Notes: a model not told the origin generated them from the letters alone. Positions 44,621 to 55,189 are shown, counted from the stretch's first letter. The stretch: DNA of 64,000 bases from Bradyrhizobium sp. 195 (GCF_023101665.1 NZ_CP082161.1:682001-746000), one strand, 5' to 3'. Made by a program: numbers and translations.

Positions 44621-45754
44621 TCAATTCGCCTCGGACCGCGGTCGGGGCGCCGTCACACGCCCGACAGGCTCGGCGATCGAGAGCGAGCGCGCGGCGAGCG
44701 CCGAGAACCCGCCTTCCGGGCCTGCACGCGTGCGGGCCATCTTCTGGTAGAGCCTCAGATAATCGGTGGCCATCCGCGAAGCGGAAAAGCGCTCCTCAAA
44801 CCGGGCGCGAACGCTTCGTCGGTCCAGGGCCAGTACGTCCGGGATCGCCTGCACAGCCTCCTCCATGGTCGAGACAACCCGCCCCGTATGCCGATCTTCG
44901 ACGATCTCCGGAACCGAGCCGCGTCGGAAGGCGAGTACCGGTGTGCCGCAGGCCATCGCTTCGATCAGGACCAGCCCGAACGGCTCAGGCCAGTCGATAG
45001 GAAAGAGCAGCGCAGCGGCCTGGCCGAGGAATTCAGTCTTCTCGCTCTCGTTAATCTCACCGATAAATTCCACTCCCGGTCCATTCAGCATCGGCGCGAC
45101 GACTTCCCGGAAATAGGCTTCGTCGGCCTTGTCGACTTTCGCTGCGATCTTCAGCGGTATCCCCGCCGCGCGCGCAATGGCGATCGCGCGGTCGGGTCCT
45201 TTCTCCGGAGAAATCCGGCCGAGAAATGCCAGATAGCAACCTCGGGGAGCGAAAGTCGGCGTGTGAAGGTCAAGCGGCAGGCCATGATAGACCGTCGCCA
45301 CGAAGTTTGCGCGGGGGAGTGGCGCGCGTTGCGCATCTGAAATGGAGACGAGCGGCATCTTGGCGAAGTGCGCGTAGAACGGCAGGTGGTCGGCTAGGTC
45401 CTGGCGGCCGTGCAGGGTGGTCAACGTGCGGCCGGCTTCTGCTCGGAATAAGGGGAAGTGCAGATAGTCGGTATGGAAGTGGAGGACGTCGAAATCGTCG
45501 GCGCGCTCGCGAACTTTGTCGAGCTGCAGCATCTGGTGAGGGACCGAATCCCGGACATCAGGGTCGAGCCGCAAGGCTCTCGGCGTGCACGGGACCAGCT
45601 CGGCGGACGTGATAGAATCTCCGCTCGCAAATAAAGTGACCTGGTGTCCTTGCTTGACGAGCTCCTCGGTGAGGTAATGGACGACCCGCTCCGTGCCGCC
45701 ATAAAGTCGCGGTGGGACGCTTTCAAACAGTGGTGCAATCTGCGCAATCCTCAT
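44621..45754 (-). CDS. family-4 glycosyltransferase
   Basis: The 377-aa protein has the GT-B fold: MRIAQIAPLFESVPPRLYGG then TERVVHYLTEEL at the N-terminus, FLGRISPEKGPDRAI at the start of the C-terminal domain, and the E-x7-E motif EPFGLVLIEAMACGTPVLAF near 285-305. Start 45754 is preferred because GGAGG is 6 bases upstream; ATG 45760 would be too close. Enzymes with the APLFESVPPxxYGGTERVV start are widespread in bacteria next to stress or trehalose-type genes, and acceptors are unknown. It lies upstream of groEL on the same strand, but a 427-bp gap separates them. Confidence 0.88.
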   Translation of the reverse strand: MRIAQIAPLFESVPPRLYGGTERVVHYLTEELVKQGHQVTLFASGDSITSAELVPCTPRALRLDPDVRDSVPHQMLQLDKVRERADDFDVLHFHTDYLHFPLFRAEAGRTLTTLHGRQDLADHLPFYAHFAKMPLVSISDAQRAPLPRANFVATVYHGLPLDLHTPTFAPRGCYLAFLGRISPEKGPDRAIAIARAAGIPLKIAAKVDKADEAYFREVVAPMLNGPGVEFIGEINESEKTEFLGQAAALLFPIDWPEPFGLVLIEAMACGTPVLAFRRGSVPEIVEDRHTGRVVSTMEEAVQAIPDVLALDRRSVRARFEERFSASRMATDYLRLYQKMARTRAGPEGGFSALAARSLSIAEPVGRVTAPRPRSEAN

Positions 45755-45825
45755 CTCCATCCTCCCTGTATGCACAAGTGCTTTGAGCCGTCCTGACAAG
45801 CTCGGTACGTGCAGATCTGCGAAGG

Positions 45826-46405
<580 letters not shown>

Positions 46406-46792
46406 TCACGAGGAGCAGCCCCTACAGATATCGGGAACAATTTCCTCCGCCCGGAACGTGTCCATACTGATGTTACGCTTCGTTCTGGTAGTCCGGCCAC
46501 GCATCGTTCGTTCGGGCGACGAGGTCTGAACGACTGCGTTCGCACCGTCAGGCCGCTTCAAAGGCTTTTGTTGTGCGCCGGCCAATTCTGTTGCGCTCAG
46601 CAGCAGTGCCAGCGCTAGTAAAGCTGAAACCAAGGGGCGCCACGCTCGCGCGCCAGATTCAGCCATCGCGGAAATTGGCCCGACGCTGCGAATCCTGGAT
46701 TGCGCAGCGATGCGCCGGGCTGAGCGCCGCAGAGTGCGGCCCATAATGCGCTCTAACGAAGCGCCCTTTGCGAGATGACACGTAGTTTTCAT
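46406..46792 (-). CDS. putative exported small protein after degP
   Basis: The protein is 128 aa and starts 12 bp after the degP stop with AGGAGG 8 bases before ATG 46792. A hydrophobic segment WRPLVSALLALALLLSATEL followed by AGAQQ looks like a signal peptide, but it is preceded by about 50 basic residues, so either the true start is internal (MAESGARAWRP) or this is a long N-region. The mature part is short and Lys/Arg-rich. Its link to degP by operon is clear, its function is not. Confidence 0.55.
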   Translation of the reverse strand: MKTTCHLAKGASLERIMGRTLRRSARRIAAQSRIRSVGPISAMAESGARAWRPLVSALLALALLLSATELAGAQQKPLKRPDGANAVVQTSSPERTMRGRTTRTKRNISMDTFRAEEIVPDICRGCSS

Positions 46793-46804
46793 AACCACAT
46801 CCTC

Positions 46805-48115
46805 CTAAAAGCAACGTGGATCCAAGCTTCTTGCCTGGTGATCGCGCCAATCCTGCCGAGGCATTGGCAACAAAGCCGGACTACCGGGCTCCACATCGCC
46901 GACCATCAAACCCGCCGTGTCCGTGCCCAGCTGCTTCCGCGCCGCCTCCGGGATCGGCACGAGACTCAATCCAAGTCGTTTGCTCGTCCTACCCGAGTCC
47001 TGCAAATCGCTCATTCCGCTCCGCCGGTCCTCTTGAGGCCGGCCGAGCGCGACCGTGAGTTCCTCCGTGTTGCCGTTTCGGACCACCGTTAGATTCAACG
47101 GCGATCCCGGTTTGGTCCGCGCGACGGCGCGCGACAGGTCGCGCGGTCCGGCGATGGTTTGACCATCAGCGCGGGTGACGACGTCCCTGATTTTGATCCC
47201 GGCCTTCTCCGCGGGACTACCCGGCTCAACGGATGCAACGAGGGCGCCCTTCGTATCGGAACGGCCTAACGCCTGTGCGATTCCGGTCGTCACTTCCTGC
47301 AGTCGGACGCCGAGGTAGCCGCGTTCGACTTTTCCCGTGCGGATGATCTGGTCCGCGACGGTCTGCGCCGTCCGCGACGGCACAGCAAATCCGATGCCCA
47401 CGTTAACTCCAAGCGGCGAAAGGATCGCCGTATTGACACCGATGACCTCGCCTGCCGCGTTGAACAGCGGACCTCCGGAATTGCCCTGATTGATTGACGC
47501 GTCCGTCTGCAGGAAATCATCGTAGGGCCCAGCTTGAATGTCGCGTGCCCGCGCCGAGAGGACCCCGACGGTCACCGTGCCACCGAGTCCGAAGGGGCTG
47601 CCGATCGCGATCGTCCACGCCCCCGGCTCCATCTTGTCGGAATCACCCCACGCCGCTACAGCCATGTTGGGCCGCGGCTCGATCTTGAGCACCGCGATAT
47701 CCGTCGATGGATCACGACCGACCAGCTTCGCCGCCACGTCGGTTTTGTCCGCGAAGCGGACGTGGATCTCGCTGGCGTTATCCACGACGTGATTGTTCGT
47801 GACGATGTGCCCCTCGGGGCTGACGATGAAACCCGAACCTAGCGCCGTCCGCTCGCGTGCGCGAGGTTCGCCAAACCGCCGCCGAAATAGCTCGCCAAGG
47901 GGCAGATCGTCCGGAACCTGGCGCGCTTCGTCTTCGATCATCTGTTTCGTGAGAATCGCGACCACCGCGGGGGCTTTCTGTTTCACGACGGCGGTGAAGT
48001 CGGTCGGAACTGGCGCCTGCTGTGCGTGAGCCGGCAGCGTCGTCGAGCAGATTGCGACACCAAGAGTACTCGCGAACAAGGTGCAGAACAGTCGCGCTTT
48101 AAGATTGCCGGCCAT
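46805..48115 (-). CDS. DegP/Do-type periplasmic serine protease, second PDZ truncated
   Basis: The protein is 436 aa. A signal peptide ends at PAHAQQ, and the catalytic triad is His109 (TNNHVV), Asp139 (STDIAVLK) and Ser213 (GNSGGP). PDZ1 spans about 275-360 (GYLGVRLQEVTTGIAQALG). PDZ2 begins (LGLSLVPIPEAARKQLG...GLMVGDVEPGSPA) but ends after about 25 unrelated residues (LLPMPRQDWRDHQ...), so the frame is probably shifted near 46880. DegP-family proteins degrade misfolded envelope proteins under heat or redox stress. The truncation may impair oligomer control but leaves the protease intact. Confidence 0.88.
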   Translation of the reverse strand: MAGNLKARLFCTLFASTLGVAICSTTLPAHAQQAPVPTDFTAVVKQKAPAVVAILTKQMIEDEARQVPDDLPLGELFRRRFGEPRARERTALGSGFIVSPEGHIVTNNHVVDNASEIHVRFADKTDVAAKLVGRDPSTDIAVLKIEPRPNMAVAAWGDSDKMEPGAWTIAIGSPFGLGGTVTVGVLSARARDIQAGPYDDFLQTDASINQGNSGGPLFNAAGEVIGVNTAILSPLGVNVGIGFAVPSRTAQTVADQIIRTGKVERGYLGVRLQEVTTGIAQALGRSDTKGALVASVEPGSPAEKAGIKIRDVVTRADGQTIAGPRDLSRAVARTKPGSPLNLTVVRNGNTEELTVALGRPQEDRRSGMSDLQDSGRTSKRLGLSLVPIPEAARKQLGTDTAGLMVGDVEPGSPALLPMPRQDWRDHQARSLDPRCF

Positions 48116-48390
48116 AGGACAGTCCTTTCCGTCGAGGCAAACGAGCCCGCCTTTCCGATTGCGCCGGGCGCCTCAGGGGTCGGGCGGTTTGCGGGCAGTA
48201 ACGTCGCTTCGAGTGCAGGGTTGCTATGTGAGCCGGCGTTCCGGCAGAAAAGGCTCTATCGCGACGCCGTACATCCGCAGTCGCAAGGCCTCTTAGAGGC
48301 TCGGCGATAAGGTGCGGGCGAGCTGGCCCGGGTTGCGGTTGCGACCGGACGGCACGGGCCTATCGCCGCATAGGCCGCCCGGGAATTCGG

Positions 48391-48753
48391 CTAAACGAGG
48401 CGTTCCCTGTCCATGCTTTCCCGGGACCACGCCTTGAGCGGCGCACCCCGGATTTGCGCCAGGACACGTCGACGTACCGGCTCATCCTGTGCGGCAATGG
48501 CCGACGCGATGTCGCGCAACGTTCCGCGCAGGCCATACAGCTGATCCAATAGGTCCAGGATAATCGCAATGCCTTCGTCGTTGACGCCCATGTCGCTCTT
48601 CAGATCTCGGATCAGCTGGGCACGGGCGACGTCGATCTCGGCAAACAGCCATTCCTCACCTTGGCTGCTGGGGGCAAGCCAGCCCGCCTCGACCCAGCTG
48701 TGGAGGTGCTCGCGGTCGAGTCGCGCGTGAACGAGAAATTCATTGATCTCCAT
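48391..48753 (-). CDS. cbpM: chaperone modulator CbpM
   Basis: This 120-aa protein reads MEINEFLVHARLDREHLHSW, then VEAGWLAPSSQGEEWLFAEIDVARAQLIRDLKSDMGVNDEGIAIILDLLDQLYGL (in segments), the MerR-like helical CbpM pattern. CbpM binds the J-domain of CbpA and limits its co-chaperone action. The gene follows cbpA at once, as in the classical cbpA-cbpM operon. ATG 48753 is chosen as the family-like start; ATG 48780 overlaps cbpA and would add nine residues. Confidence 0.88.
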   Translation of the reverse strand: MEINEFLVHARLDREHLHSWVEAGWLAPSSQGEEWLFAEIDVARAQLIRDLKSDMGVNDEGIAIILDLLDQLYGLRGTLRDIASAIAAQDEPVRRRVLAQIRGAPLKAWSRESMDRERLV

Positions 48754-48769
48754 GCCAGGCCTCATCGGT

Positions 48770-49675
48770 TCACGCTGCATGACTTGCCCCCGCGGTCCAG
48801 CTCGATATCAGCCTTTCAAGTTCCAGGTCGCGCTTTTCGGGCAACATGATCTTCAACGTGACGTATTGATCTCCTCGCGTGCCGTTGGAGCGCCGAACGC
48901 CTTTTTGCTTGAGTCGCAGGACCGTTCCGGTGTTGGACCATTTCGGCACCGTCATCGTGACCATTCCTGTCGGAGTCGGCACCTCGATCTTGCCGCCGAG
49001 CACCGCTGTTTTAAGCGGGATCGCCAATTCGACATGGATGTCGTCGCCGTTGCGCGTGAACAGCGGGTGTCCGTGCACCTCTAATTCTATCAGGGCATCC
49101 CCGGCGGGTCCGCCACCGTGACCCGGGCGTCCCTTGTCGCGAAGCCTCAGTATTTGACCGTCGCGACTCCCGGGCGGAATGGTGACTTCGAGGGCAGAGC
49201 CATCCGGGAGCGTGATCTGACGCTTTGCGCCGTTCACCGCATCAAGGAAGTCGACTTCCATGCGATAGTAGACGTCCTCTCCTCTCATCCGGAAAGTCGC
49301 GCCGGCGGCTCCGGATCGTCCGCGCCGGCGGAACAGTTCGCCAAACAAATCCCCTTCGTCGTCAAGATCGGAAAAGCCGGCGTCGCTGCTATAGGCCGAG
49401 GCTCCTGCACCTTCGGCAAAGTCCCGATAGGAACGGTACCGCGGTCGCTCGGCTCCCGAGGCATCGATTTCTCCTCGGTCGAAACGCGCTCGCTTGTCGG
49501 GATCGCTGAGCAGGTCGTAGGCGGCCGAAACCTCCTTGAATTGTTCCTCTGCCCGCTTGTTGCTTGGATTAAGGTCGGGGTGCAGCTTTTTGGCCAGCCG
49601 GCGATAGGCCTTTTGGACCTCCTCCTGCGAGGCGTCCTTCTTCAGGCCCAGTGTTTCGTAGGGGTCGGTGGCCAA
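48770..49675 (-). CDS. cbpA: DnaJ-class co-chaperone CbpA
   Basis: This 301-aa protein has an N-terminal J-domain [20 protein letters not shown] with HPD (KKLHPDLN), a Gly/Phe-poor linker, and the two-lobed DnaJ C-terminal domain ([36 protein letters not shown]). It has no zinc-finger Cys repeats, which separates CbpA from DnaJ. It stimulates the ATPase of DnaK. Order dnaK - grpE - cbpA - cbpM gives a complete chaperone system in one operon, with 12 bp between grpE and cbpA. Confidence 0.92.
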   Translation of the reverse strand: MATDPYETLGLKKDASQEEVQKAYRRLAKKLHPDLNPSNKRAEEQFKEVSAAYDLLSDPDKRARFDRGEIDASGAERPRYRSYRDFAEGAGASAYSSDAGFSDLDDEGDLFGELFRRRGRSGAAGATFRMRGEDVYYRMEVDFLDAVNGAKRQITLPDGSALEVTIPPGSRDGQILRLRDKGRPGHGGGPAGDALIELEVHGHPLFTRNGDDIHVELAIPLKTAVLGGKIEVPTPTGMVTMTVPKWSNTGTVLRLKQKGVRRSNGTRGDQYVTLKIMLPEKRDLELERLISSWTAGASHAA

Positions 49676-49687
49676 CGCCTTCTCCTC

Positions 49688-50269
49688 TCACGTCTCGAAA
49701 TGGTGGAATCCGTCGTGGTCTCGAGGTTTGACAGCTTCGGAATGCGAGGCTCGTTCCTGCCGTCGCCTCGCAACGGTGACCCGGGCCGGACGCAGCAGCC
49801 GCTCGTGGATGACATAGCCATCCTCGAGAACTTGCATGACGGTGCCCGGATTGTGTTCATCATCCTCCACCTGCATTACGGCTTCGTGCAGGGCACGATC
49901 GAACTTTGCTCCGAGCGCCTCGACCCGGCGGACAGCAAACCGCTCAAGCGTTGAGGTCAGAATCCTCTCGGTGGCTTTAATTCCTTCGAGCAGGGAAGAG
50001 TCATCGGTCATATCGGCGCGTCGCTGCTCGGCGGCAGCAATGGCACGATGCAGATTATCGAGCACCGTCAGGAGCTCGCGAGCGAAGTCGGCGATGGCGT
50101 ACTGGCGGGCATCCTTCGCCATGCGCTCGCCGCGGTGGCGAGTGTTCTCGGCATCCGCCAGCGCGCGCAGCAGCCGATCACGCAGGGCGGCATTTTCCGC
50201 CTGAAGAGAATCGCGCTCTTTGGCTTCATAGACAGGCGGCGCCTGCTCGCCCGTGACGTTCCCCTGCAT
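49688..50269 (-). CDS. grpE: nucleotide exchange factor GrpE
   Basis: This 193-aa protein has a long N-terminal helix (ENAALRDRLLRALADAENTRHRGERMAKDARQYAI in segments), then FARELLTVLDNLHRAI, and the beta domain KFDRALHEAVMQVEDDEHNPGTV followed by GYVIHERLLRPARVTVA. These are all GrpE hallmarks. AGGAGG precedes ATG 50269. It releases ADP from DnaK. It stands 59 bp after dnaK and 12 bp before cbpA, so it is co-transcribed. Confidence 0.95.
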   Translation of the reverse strand: MQGNVTGEQAPPVYEAKERDSLQAENAALRDRLLRALADAENTRHRGERMAKDARQYAIADFARELLTVLDNLHRAIAAAEQRRADMTDDSSLLEGIKATERILTSTLERFAVRRVEALGAKFDRALHEAVMQVEDDEHNPGTVMQVLEDGYVIHERLLRPARVTVARRRQERASHSEAVKPRDHDGFHHFET

Positions 50270-50328
50270 CCGGACCTCCTATCGCGGATCTGTTAAGCGG
50301 CTAGAGGAGCTTTGAGAGCCGCAGTGCC

Positions 50329-52239
50329 TCATCCCGTCTTGCGATCTTTGTCATCCAGCTCCTCGAATTCGGCATCAATCACGTCGGCGTCTCCCCGATC
50401 GCCGGATGTTCCGGAGGATTGCGAGCTGGCTGCTCCGCTACCGTGCTGCTGGATTTCCGCAAGACGCTGCGCAGCTTTCTCCAGCTGGGCGACAGCTTCC
50501 CGAACCCGGCCGATATCGTCGCCCTGCAAGGCGTCCTTGACCCGGGTGATGAGCTGCCCGACTTCAGCCTTCAGGGCGGCTGGTATGCGCTCGCCCAACT
50601 CCTGCATGGTCTTCTCGATCCGGTAGACTGCGGCATCGGCCTGGTTGCGCGTCTCCACCAGCTCTTTCCGCCGGCGATCCTGCTCGGCGTTCGCTTCGGC
50701 CTCGCGAACCATCCGCTGAATGTCCGCTTCACTCAGTCCGCCGGACGCCTGGATGCGGATGGACTGCTCCTTGCCGCTCGCTTTGTCCTTCGCGGAAACA
50801 TGCACGATGCCGTTGGCATCGATATCGAAAGTGACCTCGATCTGCGGCATGCCACGGGGAGCGGGTGGAATTCCCACCAGGTCAAATTGGCCGAGCAGCT
50901 TGTTGTCGGCGGCCAGCTCGCGTTCGCCCTGGAACACACGCACAGTGACGGCACTCTGATTATCCTCTGCAGTCGAGAACACCTGGCTGCGTTTCGCGGG
51001 AATGGTGGTGTTACGGTCGATCAGCTTGGTCATCACGCCGCCGAGCGTCTCGATTCCCAAGGACAGGGGAGTGACGTCGAGCAGGAGCACGTCCTTCACG
51101 TCGCCCTGCAGCACGCCGGCTTGAATGGCGGCCCCGATGGCCACGACCTCATCGGGGTTGACGCCCTTATGGGGCTCGCGCCCGAACAAGGCCTGGACGG
51201 TCTCCTGCACCTTGGGCATGCGGGTCTGGCCGCCGACCAGTACGACTTCATCGATCTGACCAGGCTCCAGACCGGCGTCCTTCAGGGCAGCCTGGCATGG
51301 TGGGATGGTTTTCTGGATGAGGTCGTCGACGATCGCTTCCAGTTTGGCTCGGGTCAACCGGATGTTGAGGTGCTTGGGTCCGTGCTGATCCGCGGTGATG
51401 AACGGCAGATTGACGTCGGTCTGTGTGCTGCTGGACAGCTCGATCTTGGCCTTCTCCGCAGCGTCCTTGAGACGCTGTAGCGCCAGGCGGTCGTTCCGCA
51501 GCTCGATCCCGCTTTCTCTCCTGAATTCATCCGCCAGATAGTCGATAATGCGCTTGTCGAAGTCTTCGCCCCCTAGGAAGGTGTCGCCGTTCGTCGCCTT
51601 GACCTCGAAGACGCCGTCGCCCACCTCGAGGATCGAAATGTCAAACGTGCCGCCGCCCAGATCGTACACCGCGATCTTGCCGGTGGCCTTCTTCTCCAGT
51701 CCGTAAGCGAGTGCCGCCGCAGTGGGCTCATTGATGATGCGCATGACCTCCAAGCCGGCGATGCGGCCTGCGTCCTTCGTGGCCTGGCGCTGGGCGTCGT
51801 TGAAGTAGGCCGGCACCGTTATGACCGCCTGCTCGACCTTCTCTCCCAGGTGGGCCTCCGCGGTTTCCTTCATCTTCGTCAAGACGAACGCGCTGATCTG
51901 GCTGGGACTGTACTTTTTCCCTCTGACATCCACCCACGCGTCACCGTTCGGTCCGGCTATGATCCGGTACGGGACCATGTCCTTGTCCTTCTGGGTGAAG
52001 GAATCGTCGTAGCGCCGGCCGATCAGGCGCTTGATCGCGAAGATCGTGTTTTCGGGATTGGTGATGCTTTGGCGTTTCGCCGGCTGCCCGACGAGTACTT
52101 CGTCCGTGTCGGTGATCGCAACCATCGACGGGGTGGTGCGCGCGCCCTCGGCGTTCTCGATCACCTTAGCGCTGCTTCCCTCCATCACGGCTACACAGGA
52201 ATTCGTTGTACCAAGATCAATGCCGATTGCCTTTGGCAT
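50329..52239 (-). CDS. dnaK: molecular chaperone DnaK
   Basis: The 636-aa Hsp70 starts [20 protein letters not shown]. The ATPase domain has [17 protein letters not shown] and [14 protein letters not shown], and the substrate domain has [20 protein letters not shown] in segments with the lid thereafter, ending [18 protein letters not shown]. All nucleotide-binding motifs are intact. No dnaJ-type second J-protein adjoins; its partner is the downstream cbpA. A species of this group normally has its own dnaK-dnaJ elsewhere, so this is probably an extra copy, but that cannot be proved here. Confidence 0.97.
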   Translation of the reverse strand: MPKAIGIDLGTTNSCVAVMEGSSAKVIENAEGARTTPSMVAITDTDEVLVGQPAKRQSITNPENTIFAIKRLIGRRYDDSFTQKDKDMVPYRIIAGPNGDAWVDVRGKKYSPSQISAFVLTKMKETAEAHLGEKVEQAVITVPAYFNDAQRQATKDAGRIAGLEVMRIINEPTAAALAYGLEKKATGKIAVYDLGGGTFDISILEVGDGVFEVKATNGDTFLGGEDFDKRIIDYLADEFRRESGIELRNDRLALQRLKDAAEKAKIELSSSTQTDVNLPFITADQHGPKHLNIRLTRAKLEAIVDDLIQKTIPPCQAALKDAGLEPGQIDEVVLVGGQTRMPKVQETVQALFGREPHKGVNPDEVVAIGAAIQAGVLQGDVKDVLLLDVTPLSLGIETLGGVMTKLIDRNTTIPAKRSQVFSTAEDNQSAVTVRVFQGERELAADNKLLGQFDLVGIPPAPRGMPQIEVTFDIDANGIVHVSAKDKASGKEQSIRIQASGGLSEADIQRMVREAEANAEQDRRRKELVETRNQADAAVYRIEKTMQELGERIPAALKAEVGQLITRVKDALQGDDIGRVREAVAQLEKAAQRLAEIQQHGSGAASSQSSGTSGDRGDADVIDAEFEELDDKDRKTG

Positions 52240-52486
52240 GGTAGATATCCCTGATTTGCGTCTTCAACCCCTAGCCGCGTCGCTCCTCTGTCTAGCGGCG
52301 AATTTTGCCTCATAACGAGGGCTGTACCCGGATGTTCCTCGGGTTCGATCGGTCCCGCGGCGCACGTCTCCTGTCGCGTTTAACTGGATCAATAATTAAT
52401 TGCATGCGGCTTTCTGAGCGGGCGCCACGCCGAGCCCCGCTGCGCCAAGGCAGGGGCCCGGCGCCGACGCATCGCCCTGTCGCTGC

Positions 52487-52777
52487 TCAGCGATATCCGG
52501 CGCGGGTCAGCGCCCAGTCGAGTTCGCGCAAGGAGGGCTGAACGAGCACCTGGCCGCCGACCGTGATCGTCGGGCTGCCGATGCGGCCGCCGGCCAGCCA
52601 TTCGAGCTGGTCGCGGACCTGCGGATAGCTATCCCAGTCCACGAAACGGTAAGGTACGCCAGCCCTGTCGAGATGCCTGCGCACCATCATGGTGATGCCG
52701 CACCAGCGGCTTCCATAGATGACGATTTCGCCGATGTTGGGCCGATATCCGGATCGTGAAGAAGTCGTCGTGTACAT
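52487..52777 (-). CDS. glutaredoxin-like protein (CGIT)
   Basis: This 96-aa thioredoxin-fold protein has IVIYGSRWCGITMMVRRHLD, with Cys26-Gly-Ile-Thr29 as the active site, and a late TITVGGQVLVQPSL, the cis-proline/GSH-binding-type segment. The single active-site Cys (CxxT) is unlike dithiol CPYC glutaredoxins and like mycoredoxin or monothiol forms. It lies 12 bp downstream of the peroxiredoxin, on the same strand, and may recycle it. The start MYTTTSS is family-plausible. Confidence 0.8.
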   Translation of the reverse strand: MYTTTSSRSGYRPNIGEIVIYGSRWCGITMMVRRHLDRAGVPYRFVDWDSYPQVRDQLEWLAGGRIGSPTITVGGQVLVQPSLRELDWALTRAGYR

Positions 52778-52789
52778 GACTTAGCCTCC

Positions 52790-53521
52790 TTAAGCAGCTT
52801 TGCGGGTGTTCAGCCCGTTCAGGACCTCCAGCAGCTCGTAGATGTCGGGCACGTGCTGGAGCTTGGGCGAGACATGGACATAGCGGATGACGCCCGTGTC
52901 ATCGATGACGTACAGCGCCCGCTCGGAGAATCCGTCTTTGTCTCGCCAGACATTGTATCGCTTGGCGACTTCGCCCTTGGGGTTGAAGTCGGCAAGCAGG
53001 GGGAACTTCAGTCCCCGAACGGCCGCCCAGGCGCCGTGGCTGTAGAGACTGTCGACGGAGATGCCGACGAGTTCGACACCCCTGCGCTGAAACTCCTCGA
53101 TCTCTTGCTGGTACAGATCGAGCTGTCGACTGCAGCCCGGGCTCCAGTCGAGCGGATAAAACGCCAAGACAACCGGCCGGCCACGGAAATCGGACAGGCG
53201 CACCGTACGACCGTTTGCGTCGGGGAGGGCGAATTCGGGCGCCACCTGGCCAATCTCGAGGGGCGTGCTGACGGCATCACCTTCCATAGCCGGGGCGTGC
53301 TGATGCAATTCAACGATGTCCTCGATGTTGGGGCCTGGTCTGGCCTGCGCGGGACCGGAAGCCCCCACTGCGCGCCACAACTCCTGCACCATTCCGTGCA
53401 GCGTCGAGATAGCCTGCTTCTCGGGCCCCTGCGCAAGTTGGGGTGCGAGGGCGGCGAAGTCCCCCTCCAGTTGTTCTAAGCGGCTGGAACGAACGTCCAG
53501 TGGACCTGCATGCGTATCCAT
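52790..53521 (-). CDS. peroxiredoxin (AhpC/TSA type)
   Basis: The protein is 243 aa with ATG at 53521; the longer open frame upstream is rejected because it runs through the divergent trxC region. Residues 1-85 are a helical extension, and the peroxiredoxin domain starts at EIGQVAPEFALPDANG. The peroxidatic Cys130 lies in FYPLDWSPGCSRQL, and GLKFPLLADFNPKGEVAKRYNV follows. No resolving Cys is visible, so it is probably 1-Cys and reduced by the adjacent Grx-like protein or TrxC. It removes hydroperoxides in the cytosol. Confidence 0.88.
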   Translation of the reverse strand: MDTHAGPLDVRSSRLEQLEGDFAALAPQLAQGPEKQAISTLHGMVQELWRAVGASGPAQARPGPNIEDIVELHQHAPAMEGDAVSTPLEIGQVAPEFALPDANGRTVRLSDFRGRPVVLAFYPLDWSPGCSRQLDLYQQEIEEFQRRGVELVGISVDSLYSHGAWAAVRGLKFPLLADFNPKGEVAKRYNVWRDKDGFSERALYVIDDTGVIRYVHVSPKLQHVPDIYELLEVLNGLNTRKAA

Positions 53522-53702
53522 GGCTGTGCTCCGTCGTAAGATCTTTCCTTTCTGTTCAGTCTGTTCAGGAGGCGGGCGAGCGCGGACGCGCCGCCGCTTG
53601 CGATTAATATAGGAGCGCGAGTGAATCGCGCCACCCTGTCCAGGCTGGCAACGGCTGCTCTTCATAACCAGATCCCAAGCAACAGCCCGCAACACAGGAT
53701 AG

Positions 53703-54149
53703 ATGGAGATGACCGTGGAAAAACGTCGTGTCGTTTGCCCAAAGTGCGACAGCATCAACGCCGTACCGACAAGCCGGCCGGCAGAGAAAGCCAGGTGTGG
53801 CCGCTGCCATGCGCCGCTTTTCGAGGGCGCCCCGGTCGAGCTCGATGCCGCGCGCTTGCGAAAGCACATTGCCAATTCCGATGTGCCCGTGATCGTCGAC
53901 TTCTGGGCACCGTGGTGTGGTCCGTGCCAAGCCATGGCACCTATCTTCGCGCAGGCTGCCCGGAGCCTCGAGCCCCGAGCTCGGTTCGTCAAAATAAACG
54001 TAGACGACAATCCGCAGGCGGCGCGCGACTATGGTGTCCAAGGCATTCCGGCCCTCTTCGCGCTGAACCGCGGCGAAGTGGCTGCCCGCCATGCCGGAGT
54101 GGCCGAGGCGAACCTGCTGAAAGGCTGGGTCGAACGATTGGCTGGATGA
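53703..54149 (+). CDS. trxC: thioredoxin 2 (TrxC)
   Basis: The protein is 148 aa. An N-terminal zinc module has Cys12-x2-Cys15 and Cys32-x2-Cys35 (VCPKC, RCGRC), and the thioredoxin domain has WCGPC at 71-75 and a cis-Pro IPALF segment. This layout is specific to TrxC, which is heat-stable, oxidative-stress-induced and zinc-regulated in E. coli. It is divergent from the peroxiredoxin with a shared 181-bp control region. ATG 53709 is an alternative start. Confidence 0.94.
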   Translation: MEMTVEKRRVVCPKCDSINAVPTSRPAEKARCGRCHAPLFEGAPVELDAARLRKHIANSDVPVIVDFWAPWCGPCQAMAPIFAQAARSLEPRARFVKINVDDNPQAARDYGVQGIPALFALNRGEVAARHAGVAEANLLKGWVERLAG

Positions 54150-54286
54150 GACCAGTTTCCCCGGTCGCGAGGTTTAGTTGGCCGTGTTTGGGGCGGCGAC
54201 CAGGCAGATGAAAACTGAAGGCCATTCTGAAGTCTCCGCAGAGCTTTCGCGTTCGTCGCGCAGACGATTCGAGGGAGGGACTCCAA

Positions 54287-54569
54287 TGAAGTTCCGGACC
54301 GCTTGTCTACGCCTTGTAGCTTTGGTGGGAAGCGTAGGGTTCACCCCGGTGGCCTTCGCCATGCCCAACGGTCTGCCCCATGCGCAGCAGCTCGCAAAAT
54401 CCGGCGCCGGAGTGGAAGGGGTGCGCTGGATCTGCAATCCTTGGGGCCGCTGCAGGTGGCGCCCAACTTCTATGGCGCGTACGCCTTCTATCCGCCGCCG
54501 CCGTCTGTTTACTTCGCCCGGCGCTGCTGGGCACCAGGGTTGGCACCGGCACTGGTGGTGAATCGCTAA
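54287..54569 (+). pseudogene. small exported protein, frameshifted
   Basis: The first frame gives signal peptide RTACLRLVALVGSVGFTPVA-FA, then GVRWICNPWGRC. The next frame continues NFYGAYAFYPPPPSVYFARR, and the first frame resumes near the end with GWHRHWW. The pattern (ICNPWGRCWWRPNxYGAYxF, His/Trp-rich tail) is a known bradyrhizobial small exported protein. Two single-base shifts break it, one fixed by adding a C in GCGCCCAAC. It may be a pseudogene or a sequence error. Confidence 0.6.
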
Positions 54570-54798
54570 GGCTCAGGCCGCTTGGACTCCGACCGACTCG
54601 TCGTCCGCGGGGCCACGAGCTCTGATAATTTCGATTACATCAACAATTGTTAAGGACGGCGCTCCCCGCGTTGGGCACGTTGGTCTGCGCGGTCTTCAGA
54701 ACCGGCGGTGCTCACTGGCTTGCCCCCTGCGCGGCAAGCCTCCGCTGGAGGCCGCTTGAGTGGCTGCCAAAATGAACCAAACGTGAGGCGGTCTGCTG

Positions 54799-54951
54799 AT
54801 GACGGACGCAGCTATATTTCGCAAGCAAGCCGAAGAATGCCGCGAGCATGCCCTGAAGGCTATTAGCTCGATCGAAAAGCAGAGATGGCTTCTCCTTTCC
54901 GAGAAATGGCTTCGGCTTGCGCAGTGTGCTGACATTGGGCTTGCCAGTTGA
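54799..54951 (+). CDS. small helical protein (50 aa)
   Basis: This 50-aa frame reads MTDAAIFRKQAEECREHALK, then SIEKQRWLLLSEKWLRLAQCAD. The pattern RxxAEECRxxAxKA...WLxLAxxWLxLA is common in small Bradyrhizobium proteins. GAGG lies about 10 bases before ATG 54799. It is short and would be easily missed. Function unknown. Confidence 0.7.
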   Translation: MTDAAIFRKQAEECREHALKAISSIEKQRWLLLSEKWLRLAQCADIGLAS

Positions 54952-55189
54952 GTGCGCAGGGCAGCTGCCAAGCGCTTCTTGGCTCTACAGCGGATTGGCG
55001 TCGCGAGGTGCAAAGCAACACGCCCTCGCGCCCCCGTTAACTTTTCTGGGCCCGCCGGAATGCTGGCAGGATGGCCACACTCGGTCCCTGACGAACATTG
55101 AGGAACCAGCGTCGGCGTCTCAAGCCCCGATCGAGATCCGCATCCACTCCGGAGGCGTTCTTCCCGCGTCGGCCGGAGCATAGGAACGT

